Source: Acuticoccus mangrovi (GTDB lineage Bacteria; Pseudomonadota; Alphaproteobacteria; Rhizobiales; Amorphaceae). Taken from it: a stretch of 64,000 bases of DNA. How positions within the stretch are numbered: position 1 is the stretch's first letter; each line of letters begins with the position of its first letter. Positions 1 through 9,125 of the stretch are shown here, piece by piece. The notes beneath the pieces are model-generated. The model was given only the letters and a program-made list of their open reading frames with translations, made no database searches and was not told the origin of the DNA. A program made the position numbers and the translations under genes. The stretch covers positions 62,001 to 126,000 of the forward strand of contig NZ_JAEKJA010000026.1 of NCBI RefSeq assembly GCF_016411865.1, in the 5' to 3' direction.

Positions 1-381
1 ATCCGCGATCTGATCGGCGTGTTCATCGGCGCCGTGTCGGTGATGATGGGCATCGGCGGTGGGACGCTGTCGGTGCCGATCCTGTCGATGTGCAGCGTGC
101 CGATCCGCCGCGCGGTGGGCACGGCCTCGGCGATCGGCCTGATCATCGCGATTCCGGGCGCCATCGGCTTCGCCGTCGCCGGCTGGGGCGAACCCGGCCT
201 GCCGCCCGGAAGCATCGGCTACGTCAACCTCATCGGCTTTGTGATGATCGCGCCGCTGTCGATGCTCCTCGCGCCGGTCGGCGCCAAGCTCGCCCACACC
301 ATCCCCAACGTGTGGCTCAGCCGGACGTTCGCCGTGTTCCTCGCGATCACGAGCGTGCGCATGATGCTGAGCCTCCTCTAG
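1..381 (+). CDS. TauE/SafE-family membrane exporter, 3' portion
   Basis: The frame is open from base 1 to a TAG at 379-381, so only the C-terminal 126 codons are visible. The protein is strongly hydrophobic, with about four membrane-spanning stretches and the glycine-rich MGIGGG motif that starts a repeat in the TauE/SafE (DUF81) family. Members export or import sulfur-containing or small organic anions such as sulfite, sulfoacetate or taurine-derived products across the inner membrane; the substrate here cannot be told. A GTG at 19 could be read as a start, but the upstream codons continue the family pattern, so truncation by the window edge is the better explanation. Seven bases separate it from the iron-type permease downstream. 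Confidence 0.8.
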   Translation: MRDLIGVFIGAVSVMMGIGGGTLSVPILSMCSVPIRRAVGTASAIGLIIAIPGAIGFAVAGWGEPGLPPGSIGYVNLIGFVMIAPLSMLLAPVGAKLAHTIPNVWLSRTFAVFLAITSVRMMLSLL

Positions 382-388
382 ACGCGCG

Positions 389-2120
389 ATGGCGCCGCTG
401 GCGACAGGACGCCCGACCATCTGGCGCCGGGGCACGGGCGTTCCGCTCCTGACGGTCGCATCGACGGTTCTCTCCGTCCTGACGTTGATGCCGCTCGCCG
501 CGCTCGTCGTCACCTCGCTCGCCGGCCCCTCGGAGGCGATGAGCCACACGGTCGGCACCGTGCTCGGCCGCTATACGCTGAACACCCTGTCGTTGGCGCT
601 GATCGTGGCGGCGGGGGTCACCGTCACCGGCGTCTCCACCGCCTGGCTCGTCACCATGTGCCGCTTTCCTGGGCGGGGGGTCTTCGCCTGGGCGCTGGTG
701 CTGCCGTTCGCGATGCCCGCCTATGTGAGCGCCTACGCCTACACCTATCTCCTGCAGCACCCCGGACCGGTGCAGACGGCGTTGCGCGACGTGATGGGCT
801 ACGGTCCGCACGACTACTGGTTCCCCGAGATCCGCAGCCTCGGCGGCGCCGCCTTCGTACTGACGATGGTGTTCTACCCCTACGTCTATCTGATGGCGCG
901 GGCGGCCTTCCTGCAGCAGTCGGCGACCGCCTTCGAGGCGAGCCGCACGCTCGGCCGCACGCCGTGGCGCGCCTTCTTTTCGGTGGCGGTGCCGCTGGCC
1001 CGGCCGGCGATCGTCGCCGGCCTCGCCCTCGCCGTCATGGAGACGCTCGCCGACTACGGCACCGTCTACCATTTCGGCGTCCAGACCTTCACCACCGCCA
1101 TCTACCGCACCTGGTTCTCGCTGGGCGACCGGGTGGGCGCGGTTCAGCTCGCCCTGATGCTCGTTTCGGTGGTGCTTCTGGTGATCGGGCTGGAGCGGGT
1201 GGGCCGGCGGGGCCGGCGCTATGCGGAGAGCCGGGCGGCGCGGCCGATGCCGGGCCTGCCGCTCGCTGGCTGGCGGGCCGCCGGGGCGGTGGCGGTCTGC
1301 GCTCTGCCCGTCCTCTGCGGCTTCCTGGTGCCGGCGGCGACCCTCGTTGGCCTCGGCGTCGGCCTCGACGTGCCCTGGCTCGACGAGCGCACCACGCGCC
1401 TCATCGGCAACACGGTGACGCTCGCGACCATCGGCAGCCTCGTGACGCTCGCCGTGTCGCTGGTGATCGCCTACGCCCGCCGCCTCTCCAAGGGGCGGCT
1501 GACGACGTTTCTGGGGCAGATCGTGGGCTTCGGCTACGCGGTGCCGGGCGCGGTGATCGCCGTCGGCCTCCTCATCCCCTTCGGCGCCTTCGACCGCTGG
1601 CTCAACTCGGTGATGGTGGCGACCTTCGGCATCCGCACCGGCCTGCTCCTGACCGGCACCATCGCGGCGGTGATCTTCGCCTACGTGGTGCGCTTCCTCG
1701 CCGTGTCGCTCAACGCGGTGGAGGCGGGGCTCGCGCGCATCCCGCCCTCCCTCGACGGCGCCTCGCGCACGCTGGGGGCGGGGCCGGCGATCACCTTCCT
1801 GCGCATCCACGGGCCGCTCCTGACGGGCGGCATGCTGACGGCGGCGCTGATCGTGTTCGTCGACATCATGAAGGAGCTGCCGGCGACGCTCATCCTGCGC
1901 CCCTTCAACTTCGACACGCTGGCGATCCGCGCCTACCGTCTCGCGTCCGACGAGCGCCTGGCGCTCGCCTCCGTGCCGTCGCTGATGATGGTGCTGGTGG
2001 GGCTCGTGCCCGTCATCCTCCTGTCGCGCCAGATCGCGCGGACGTCGCGGGCGCCGGGCGGGGAGGGACCGTCGCCGGCGCCGGCGGCCGAGGATGCGCC
2101 CCGGCCACCGGCCTCGGTGG

Positions 2121-2143
<23 letters not shown>
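389..2143 (+). CDS. Fused two-domain ABC permease, Fe(3+)/thiamine type
   Basis: 584 residues with about 12 membrane helices in two homologous halves, each a binding-protein-dependent permease domain. The cytoplasmic coupling (EAA) loops are visible at about residues 184-205 ([15 protein letters not shown]) and 455-475 ([16 protein letters not shown]). This duplicated architecture is that of FbpB/AfuB/SfuB iron(III) permeases and ThiP thiamine permease; the length fits. Its binding protein and ATPase are not beside it: upstream is the TauE-like gene and downstream a convergent operon, so partners must be encoded elsewhere or before the window. The last 23 bases overlap the 3' end of the convergent aapP. 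Iron is the more likely substrate, by length and resemblance only. Confidence 0.85.
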
Positions 2144-2918
<775 letters not shown>

Positions 2919-2929
2919 GATGGTTCTCC

Positions 2930-4237
2930 TTAGCGACGATCGGCGGCCCGAAGGCGCGTCTCGAGGTACATCGAATAACGGGACATGCCCCAGCAGCAGA
3001 CGAAGAAGAGGAAGGCGATGAAGCCGTAGAGCTCCCACACGATGCCGTTCCAGTTGGCGTCGGAGCGGATCGGGTTGGTGAGGCCGAGGGGATCGAGAAG
3101 GCCGATCACCGCCACCAGCGTCGTGTCCTTGAAGAGGCCGATGAAGGTGTTGACGATGCCGGGGATCGAGATCTTCAGCGCCTGCGGCAGGATGATGAGG
3201 CGCATGCCCTGCCAGTAGGTGAGGCCGAGAGTGTCGGACGCCTCGTACTGACCCTTCGGCAGCGCGGCGAGGCCGCCCCGGATCACCTCCGCCATATAGG
3301 CCGAGGCGAACAGCGTCACCATGATGAGGACGCGCAGGATCAGGTCGAAGTTGGTGCCCGGCGGCAGGAAGTAGTTGAGCAGCGTCGAGGCCACGAAGAG
3401 CAGCGTGATGAGCGGCACGCCACGGATGAACTCGATGAAGGTCACGCAGATGAGGCGCAGGATGGGCAGCTTCGACTGCCGGCCGAGGGCGAGCAGGATG
3501 CCGAGCGGCAGCGAGCCGGCGATGCCGGTGACGCCGATCACCATGGTGAGGAGGAAGCCGCCGAAACGCGAGCTAGGGATCGGCTCCAGGATGATCCCGC
3601 CCCAGAGGAGGAAGTAGGCGAGGATCGGGAAGACGATGGTGAACACCAGCCACCGCGTGCGGTGATGGGTGTCGCCGAAGAAATAGGCGAGCCCGCCGAT
3701 GACGATGGCGACGATGGTGGTCGGGCCGAAGAGGCTCCCGAGGGTGTTCTCCGTCACCGCGAGGTAGGCCGCGATCAGGATCTTGACCCCGATCAGCGCC
3801 GCCATGACGACGACGAGGGGGCGCATGGTCTGAAACAAGAGCGGGATCATGGCGGTGATCAGCAAGAGCAGCGTCACGTCCGGCCGCCAGCGCTGATCCA
3901 CGGGATAGAAGCCGTAGAGGAGCTGGCCGAGGCGCTCGTGGATGACCGCCCAGCAGGCGCCGGTGGTGCCTTCGCCGTAGGTCTGAACGATGATCTCGCG
4001 GCACTCGGAGAGGCTCTTTGCGTGCCAGACCGACTTGAAGACCGCCCAGTCGAGGATGCCGGGCACGATCCACAGGATGAAGGCCAGGCAGATGAGGGTG
4101 ATCGCCGCGTTCAGCCAGGACGAGAAGAGGTTCTCGCGCAGCCAGGCGATCGGCCCGGTGGTGGAGACCGGTGCCGGCTCGGCGGGATAGTGCGTCTCGG
4201 CGACGTAGGGGACGGTGTGGGCGTGGGTTCCGCTCAT
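2930..4237 (-). CDS. aapM: General L-amino acid ABC transporter permease AapM
   Basis: 435 residues: long for a HisM/GlnP permease, but normal for AapM/BztC, which carry additional N-terminal helices before the C-terminal permease domain (about residues 215-430). The EAA loop [15 protein letters not shown] is visible near residue 360. It forms the heterodimeric inner-membrane channel with AapQ. The gene starts one base after the aapQ stop codon and is 11 bases before aapP, so translation is probably coupled. Confidence 0.93.
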   Translation of the reverse strand: MSGTHAHTVPYVAETHYPAEPAPVSTTGPIAWLRENLFSSWLNAAITLICLAFILWIVPGILDWAVFKSVWHAKSLSECREIIVQTYGEGTTGACWAVIHERLGQLLYGFYPVDQRWRPDVTLLLLITAMIPLLFQTMRPLVVVMAALIGVKILIAAYLAVTENTLGSLFGPTTIVAIVIGGLAYFFGDTHHRTRWLVFTIVFPILAYFLLWGGIILEPIPSSRFGGFLLTMVIGVTGIAGSLPLGILLALGRQSKLPILRLICVTFIEFIRGVPLITLLFVASTLLNYFLPPGTNFDLILRVLIMVTLFASAYMAEVIRGGLAALPKGQYEASDTLGLTYWQGMRLIILPQALKISIPGIVNTFIGLFKDTTLVAVIGLLDPLGLTNPIRSDANWNGIVWELYGFIAFLFFVCCWGMSRYSMYLETRLRAADRR

Positions 4238-4238
4238 C

Positions 4239-5435
4239 CTAACGCTCCACCAGTTTCACGCGGGAATTGTAGATGTTCATCACCGTCGAGATGAACAGCG
4301 ACACGATGAGATAGAAGCCCATCAGGAGGAGGATGCACTCCATCTCGCGGCCGGTCTGGTTGAGCGTGATGCCCCCCAAGGTGCCGGTCGCGTCCATGTA
4401 GCCGACGGCGATGGCGAGTGAGGAATTCTTGGTGAGGTTGAGATATTGCGAGATGAGCGGCGGGACGATCACGCGCAGCGCCTGCGGCAGGATGATGAGA
4501 CGCATCGCCCGGTTGGGGCGCAGGCCGAGCGCGGCCGCCGCCTCCGTCTGGCCGTGGCTCACCGACAGGATGCCGGCGCGCACGATCTCGGAAATGAAGG
4601 CGCCGGTGTAGAGGGAGAGGGCGAGCCACAGGGCGACGAGACTGTCGCGCATGTAGATGCCGCCGCCGAAGTTGAAGCCCTTCAGCTCGGGATATTCGAG
4701 CCGGATCGGCATGCCGAGGACGAAATAGGCGAGCACCGCGGGCACCAGGAGAATGCCGAGGCCGATCCAGAACAGCGGCAGCTGCTCGCCGGTGGCGTCC
4801 TGCCGCTTGCGCGCCCAGCGGCGCACGATGATGAGGGCGACGATGGAGGCGAGGAAGATGCCGACGACGATGCCGCCGCCCGCGTCGAGGATCGGGGCGG
4901 GGATGTAGAAGCCGCGGTTGGTGGCGACGAAGGCGCCGGTGTCGACGCCGCGGAAGGCACGGGGGGAGGGCAGCGATTCGTTGACGACCGCCGCGACGAG
5001 AAGGATCCAGATGAGCACCGGGACGTTGCGGAAGGTCTCCACGTAGACCGTCATCAGCCGTGCGATGAGCCAGTTCTTGGAGAGCCGCAGCACGCCGGCG
5101 ACGACGCCGAGGAAGGTGGCGCTCACGCACCCCATCACGGCGATGAGCAGCGTGTTAAGGATACCGACGAGGGCCGCGCGGGCGTTGGTGTCCTGGTTGT
5201 TGTACTCGATGAGGCGCTGGTTGATGTCGTACTGCGCCGACTGCCAGAGGAAGCCGAAGTCGAAATCCTTCCCGAGGGCGGACAGGTTCTCGATGGTGTT
5301 GTTGACGAGCCAGGCGACGCCCAGCATCAGGATGATCATGGCGATCGCTTGGATGAAGCCGGAGCGGTACCGCTCGTCTCTCCAAAGCATATCGATGCGG
5401 AAGGTGGGGGGCGGGGCGCCCGTCGCTACGCTCAT
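4239..5435 (-). CDS. aapQ: General L-amino acid ABC transporter permease AapQ
   Basis: 398 residues with an N-terminal helix, a long periplasmic insertion (about residues 50-100) typical of AapQ/BztB, and a C-terminal HisM-type permease domain ending in the coupling loop EAAAALGLRPNRAMRL. It pairs with AapM in the membrane and receives amino acids from AapJ. ATG at 5435 is preceded on the minus strand by AGAGGGAGACGC, a good ribosome site. A hairpin separates it from aapJ, which would lower permease expression relative to the binding protein. Confidence 0.93.
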   Translation of the reverse strand: MSVATGAPPPTFRIDMLWRDERYRSGFIQAIAMIILMLGVAWLVNNTIENLSALGKDFDFGFLWQSAQYDINQRLIEYNNQDTNARAALVGILNTLLIAVMGCVSATFLGVVAGVLRLSKNWLIARLMTVYVETFRNVPVLIWILLVAAVVNESLPSPRAFRGVDTGAFVATNRGFYIPAPILDAGGGIVVGIFLASIVALIIVRRWARKRQDATGEQLPLFWIGLGILLVPAVLAYFVLGMPIRLEYPELKGFNFGGGIYMRDSLVALWLALSLYTGAFISEIVRAGILSVSHGQTEAAAALGLRPNRAMRLIILPQALRVIVPPLISQYLNLTKNSSLAIAVGYMDATGTLGGITLNQTGREMECILLLMGFYLIVSLFISTVMNIYNSRVKLVER

Positions 5436-5458
5436 GCGCGTCTCCCTCTAACGAAGAA

Positions 5459-5484
5459 GGCGCAGATCCCGGAAGATCTGCGCC
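5459..5484 (-). terminator. Hairpin between aapJ and aapQ (attenuator or processing stem)
   Basis: A 10-bp perfect inverted repeat (GGCGCAGATC and GATCTGCGCC around a 6-base loop) followed in the minus direction by TTCTTCGTT. It lies between the aapJ stop (5497) and aapQ start (5435). Such stems after binding-protein genes commonly cause partial termination or protect the upstream mRNA, giving excess binding protein; that function is inferred. Confidence 0.65.
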
Positions 5485-5496
5485 CAGTTTCGTTGC

Positions 5497-6519
5497 TTAG
5501 CGGAAGGGCGGTGCGTATTGGATGCCGCCGTCGGTGTAGAGCGCGTTGAGACCTCGCTCCAGACCGATCGGGGTGTCCGGACCGAGATATTCGTCGAAGA
5601 CCTCGCCGTAGTTGCCGACGGCGGCGATCACGTTGGCGGCCCAATCCTTCGGCAGGCCGAGCATGGAGCCGTAGTCACCTTCGACGCCGAGAAGGCGGGC
5701 GACCTCGGGGTCGAGATCGGAGGAGGAGGCCATGTCCTTGACGTTGGCCTTGGTGACGCCCTTTTCCTCGGCGATGAGGAGCGCGTTGAGCACCCATCGG
5801 TTGATGTCGGCCCACTCGTCGTCACCCTGGCGAACCACCGGGCCGAGCGGCTCCTTGGAAATAATCTCCGGCAGGATCATGTGGGCGGAGGGGTCCTCGA
5901 AGGAGGCGCGGGTGGCGGCGAGACCCGAGGCGTCGGTGGTGTACACGTCGCACGCGTCGGCGAGATATTTCTGCTGCGCCTCGGCGTTGGTCTCGATGGG
6001 GACGGGCTCGTAGCTCATATTGTTGGCACGGAAGTAGTCCGCGAGGTTCAGCTCGGTGGTGGTGCCGGTCTGGATGCAGACGGTGGCGCCGTCGAGCTCG
6101 AGCGCCGAGGTGACGCCGAGCGCCTTCGGCACCATGAAGCCCTGGCCGTCATAGTAGTTGACGCCCACGAAGGTCAGCTTCAGGTCCACGTCGCGGGTGA
6201 GGGTCCAGGTGGTGTTGCGCGACAAGAGGTCCACTTCGCCCGAAGCGAGCGCGGTGAAGCGGGTCTTGCCGGTAAGGGACGTGTACTCCACGGCGCCCGG
6301 ATCGCCGAAGATCGCCGCCGCGACGGCCTTGCACAGCGCGACGTCGAAGCCCTGCCAGTTGCCCTGGTCGTCGGTGAACGCGAAACCGACGAGGCCGGTG
6401 TTGATGCCGCACTTCAGGTGGCCGGCTTCCTTGGTTTGAGCCAGGGTCTGGGCCTGAACGCCGGTGGTGGCGCACACCCCCGCGACGGCCGCAACGGTCG
6501 CCAGTTTGATGAGTTTCAT
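5497..6519 (-). CDS. aapJ: General L-amino acid-binding periplasmic protein
   Basis: 340 residues with a Sec signal peptide (MKLIKLATVAAVAG... ending VQAQ, cleavage near residue 24) and the SBP_bac_3 fold; TRFTALASGEVDLLSRNTTW is diagnostic of the AapJ/BztA group. It captures a wide range of L-amino acids in the periplasm and delivers them to AapQM. The ATG at 6519 has GGAGAGAG about 6 bases upstream; the longer frame to 6585 adds a non-secretory leader and is rejected. First gene of aapJQMP; its 5' region carries a long palindrome at 6558-6590. Confidence 0.94.
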   Translation of the reverse strand: MKLIKLATVAAVAGVCATTGVQAQTLAQTKEAGHLKCGINTGLVGFAFTDDQGNWQGFDVALCKAVAAAIFGDPGAVEYTSLTGKTRFTALASGEVDLLSRNTTWTLTRDVDLKLTFVGVNYYDGQGFMVPKALGVTSALELDGATVCIQTGTTTELNLADYFRANNMSYEPVPIETNAEAQQKYLADACDVYTTDASGLAATRASFEDPSAHMILPEIISKEPLGPVVRQGDDEWADINRWVLNALLIAEEKGVTKANVKDMASSSDLDPEVARLLGVEGDYGSMLGLPKDWAANVIAAVGNYGEVFDEYLGPDTPIGLERGLNALYTDGGIQYAPPFR

Positions 6520-6557
6520 CGTTTCGCTCTCTCCATTGATCGCGACAATTCTTAGAG

Positions 6558-6590
6558 GTCGCTTGCTTTCGGGCGCCGAATGCAAGCGAC
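6558..6590. promoter_or_regulatory. 33-base near-perfect palindrome between aapJ and metC
   Basis: Arms GTCGCTTGC / GCAAGCGAC, then a T/T mismatch, then TTCGG / CCGAA around GCG: 14 paired bases on each side. It sits 39 bases upstream of the aapJ ATG in the 169-base divergent region shared with metC. It could be an operator for a dimeric regulator or a 5'-UTR stem of aapJ mRNA; no known motif was recognised. Confidence 0.5.
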
Positions 6591-6688
6591 GTGCCGAGCC
6601 AAGTCAATCCAGGCCTATGTTGGTTGCATGGCTTGTTCAGCATAAGCAGACATTGAGAGCGAGGCCAACGTCCCGAAAGGAGATTTGT

Positions 6689-7870
6689 ATGTCCGATGAG
6701 AGTGACGCCACGGGCGGACGTCCAGCGCGGGTCCAGACGCTACTGGCCCATGGCGGTTTGGACCCGCACGGCTACCACGGCTTTGTAAATCCACCCGTGG
6801 TGCACGCGTCGACCGTGCTCTATCCGGACGTCGAGACCACGCGCACCCGCGCCCAGCGCTACACCTACGGCCGCTCCGGCACGCCGACGACGGACGCCCT
6901 GTGCGACCTCGTGTCCGCCCTCGAAGGCGCGGAGAAGACGGTGCTCGCCCCGACCGGCCTCGCCGCCTGCACCGTGGCGATCGCCGCCATGGTGAAGGCC
7001 GGCGACCGCATCCTGGTGGTCGACAATGTCTATAACCCCACCCGCAAGTTCTGCGACGGCTTCCTGACCCGATTCGGCGTGGAGACGGTCTACTTCGATC
7101 CGACCGACCTTCAGACCTTCCGCACGCTCCTGGAGCAGCCGACGGCGGTGGTGTTTTTCGAGGCGCCCGGCTCGGTGACCTTCGAGATGTGCGACGTGCC
7201 GGCCATCATCGCCCTCGCCAAAGCCGCCGGCGCGGTCACCATGATGGACAATTCGTGGGCGACGCCGCTGTTCTTCCGGCCGCTGGAGCATGGCTGCGAC
7301 CTGTCGATCCACGCCGCCACCAAGTATCTCGCCGGTCACTCCGACCTCTTGCTCGGGACCGTCGCCGGCAACGGCGAGGTGATCGCCCAGGTGCGCAAGA
7401 CCTGGGACGAGTGGGGCGAGAACGCCGCGCCGGACGATGTCTACATGACGCTGCGCGGCATGCGCACGCTCGACGTGCGGATGGAGCGTCATCAGCGCAA
7501 CGCCCGCATCGTCGCCGAATGGCTCGCCGCCGACAGCCGCGTCTCCCGCGTGCTCTACCCGGCGCTGCCCGGCGCACCGGGGCACAACCTGTGGAAGCGC
7601 GATTTCGACGGGGCGAGCAGCCTGTTCGCGATCACCTTCAAGGGCCGTCCCGACGCCGACGTGGTGACGTTCGTCGACAGCCTGCGCCTCTTCGGCATCG
7701 GCTACTCTTGGGGCGGCTTCGAGAGTCTCGCGACGCTGCAGCCGGCGCACGCGATGCGCGTCACCATGGACTGGCCGCAGGACGAGGCGGTGGTGCGCCT
7801 CCACGTCGGCCTCGACGATCCGGCCGACCTCATCGAGGATCTCGACCAGGCGATGGCCCATCTCGGCTGA
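6689..7870 (+). CDS. metC: Cystathionine beta-lyase
   Basis: 393 residues, the usual length for the alphaproteobacterial MetC group of Cys/Met metabolism PLP enzymes. The PLP lysine is Lys212 in the ATKYLAGHSD motif, and the substrate/phosphate segment YGRSGTPT and MMDNSWATPLF are visible. It splits cystathionine to homocysteine, pyruvate and ammonia for methionine synthesis in the cytoplasm. The ATG at 6689 follows AAAGGAGATTTGT; the frame is open further upstream, but that part has no homology. Stand-alone gene, divergent from aapJ, with a free gap before the convergent lipid A genes. A cystathionine gamma-lyase activity cannot be excluded from sequence. Confidence 0.9.
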   Translation: MSDESDATGGRPARVQTLLAHGGLDPHGYHGFVNPPVVHASTVLYPDVETTRTRAQRYTYGRSGTPTTDALCDLVSALEGAEKTVLAPTGLAACTVAIAAMVKAGDRILVVDNVYNPTRKFCDGFLTRFGVETVYFDPTDLQTFRTLLEQPTAVVFFEAPGSVTFEMCDVPAIIALAKAAGAVTMMDNSWATPLFFRPLEHGCDLSIHAATKYLAGHSDLLLGTVAGNGEVIAQVRKTWDEWGENAAPDDVYMTLRGMRTLDVRMERHQRNARIVAEWLAADSRVSRVLYPALPGAPGHNLWKRDFDGASSLFAITFKGRPDADVVTFVDSLRLFGIGYSWGGFESLATLQPAHAMRVTMDWPQDEAVVRLHVGLDDPADLIEDLDQAMAHLG

Positions 7871-7933
7871 GCCGGGCCGCACGCATACGGGTGGGCGGGG
7901 CTTCGGTGCTCGCCCCCCGTTCGGCGCGCGCCG

Positions 7934-8266
7934 TCAGCCGGTCTCGGCGAGGGCGGCGCGGCGTTCGCGGAAGATCAGCCAGAGATTGCGCGCGTAGATG
8001 AGGAGACCGGCGCCCTGGCCGGCGATGAACACCGGGTCCTGCCGATAGAGGGCGTAGGCGAAGAGGATCGCTCCGCCGGCGATAGAGAAGAACCAGAACG
8101 CCACCGGCACCACGGACCGGCCGGCCCGCTCCGAGGCGATCCACTGGATCAGGAAGCGGGCGGAAAACATCGCCTGAGCCAAGAATCCGATCGCGATCCA
8201 GACGTCGAACTGCTCGACGAATACGGCGTGGAACCAGGCGCCGAGCCCGGCAAGGACGTCACTCAT
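7934..8266 (-). CDS. Lipid A biosynthesis N-terminal (LAB-N) domain membrane protein
   Basis: 110 residues with three predicted helices and the LAB-N hallmarks QAMFSARFLIQW and PVAFWFFSIAGG. Small LAB-N proteins act beside GT2 polyprenyl-phosphate glycosyltransferases; in rhizobia the equivalent (RgtF) supports galacturonic acid transfer to lipid A. Its ATG (8266) overlaps the end of the GT2 gene by 8 bases, indicating translational coupling. It is the last gene of the GT39-GT2-LAB-N operon. Confidence 0.85.
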   Translation of the reverse strand: MSDVLAGLGAWFHAVFVEQFDVWIAIGFLAQAMFSARFLIQWIASERAGRSVVPVAFWFFSIAGGAILFAYALYRQDPVFIAGQGAGLLIYARNLWLIFRERRAALAETG

Positions 8267-9011
8267 CCATGGTCTCCGGCGGTGTGATCTCGCGTGCCTC
8301 CGGGCGGCTCTTGCTGCGTCGCCGCAGCCACCAGACGCCGAGGAGGTCGGGCACGCCCACCAGCGCGCGGTCGAGGACACCATACTTGGATTGCCCGGCT
8401 GCGCGGGGGCGGTCGGCCACTTCGATGTGGGCGATGCGCCAGCCCTCGCGCAGGAAGAGGGCGGGATAGAAACGGTGGTTGTTGTCGAAGAAGGGTAGCG
8501 TCAGATAAGGCGCCCGCCGCATCGCCTTGAGGCCGCAGGCGGTGTCGCGCGTGTCGTCGTGGAGGAGGAAGGCGCGCACCCGGTTGGCGACCTTGGAGAC
8601 GAACTTCTTGCGCCAGCCGTCGTGCCGCCGGGTCCGCTGGCCGGCGACGAGGCCCACCTCCGGATCGGCGAAGAGGGGGGCGACGAGGTCGGCGAGGAAT
8701 TTGGGGTCGTTCTGGCCGTCGCCGTCCATGGTGACGAGGATGTCGCCCTTGGCGGCGAGGGCGCCGGCGCGCACCGCGCGCGACTTGCCGCCCGAGAAGG
8801 GATGGCTCAGGACGCGCACATTGTCCAAGCCCGTCGCCAGCACTTCGGCGACGGTGCCGTCGGTGGAGCCGTCGTCCACCACGATGATCTCGAAGGGCGC
8901 GGTGAGCGGCCCTTCGGTGATCTCGTGGAGGAGCGCTCCGATGGCTCCCGCCTCATCCTTCGCCGGGATGATGATGGAGATGGCGGGACGCTGGGTCGAG
9001 CGGGCTGGCAT
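8259..9011 (-). CDS. Family 2 glycosyltransferase, polyprenyl-phosphate sugar synthase type
   Basis: 250 residues with the GT-A fold: nucleotide-binding start ISIIIPAKDEAG, the DDGSTDGT motif, TMDGDGQNDP (metal-binding DxD region) and the AGQRTRRHD segment. It is expected to load a sugar from a nucleotide donor onto undecaprenyl or dodecaprenyl phosphate at the inner membrane (ArnC/RgtE/DPM1 type), making the lipid-linked donor used by the GT39 enzyme encoded upstream. Start taken at ATG 9011; the GTG at 9047 would add 12 residues encoded largely by a CA dinucleotide run and is less likely. 114 bases separate it from the GT39 stop. Confidence 0.85.
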   Translation of the reverse strand: MPARSTQRPAISIIIPAKDEAGAIGALLHEITEGPLTAPFEIIVVDDGSTDGTVAEVLATGLDNVRVLSHPFSGGKSRAVRAGALAAKGDILVTMDGDGQNDPKFLADLVAPLFADPEVGLVAGQRTRRHDGWRKKFVSKVANRVRAFLLHDDTRDTACGLKAMRRAPYLTLPFFDNNHRFYPALFLREGWRIAHIEVADRPRAAGQSKYGVLDRALVGVPDLLGVWWLRRRSKSRPEAREITPPETMDE

Positions 9012-9125
9012 GGCGTGTCCGAGGTTTGCGGCGCCACACACACACACGACGCGCCGCCGTGGTCCGATACAACCGAACGGCGCCGAACGGCAAGCGCGGT
9101 GGGGCGGCGGTCCGCTCCCGCCGCG

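Noticed and set aside
347-1810. 487-codon frame antisense to the iron-type permease
   Set aside because: Charged low-complexity product; the plus-strand permease has clear helices and coupling loops.
6520-6688. SAM-type riboswitch upstream of metC
   Set aside because: The expected SAM-II or SAM-I conserved segments were not found; the symmetric element there lies on the aapJ side.
9035-9047. CA dinucleotide run before the GT2 gene, giving a GTG start at 9047
   Set aside because: About six repeat units only; the GTG would encode a repetitive leader and an ATG at 9011 starts the conserved domain. No phase-variation claim is made.
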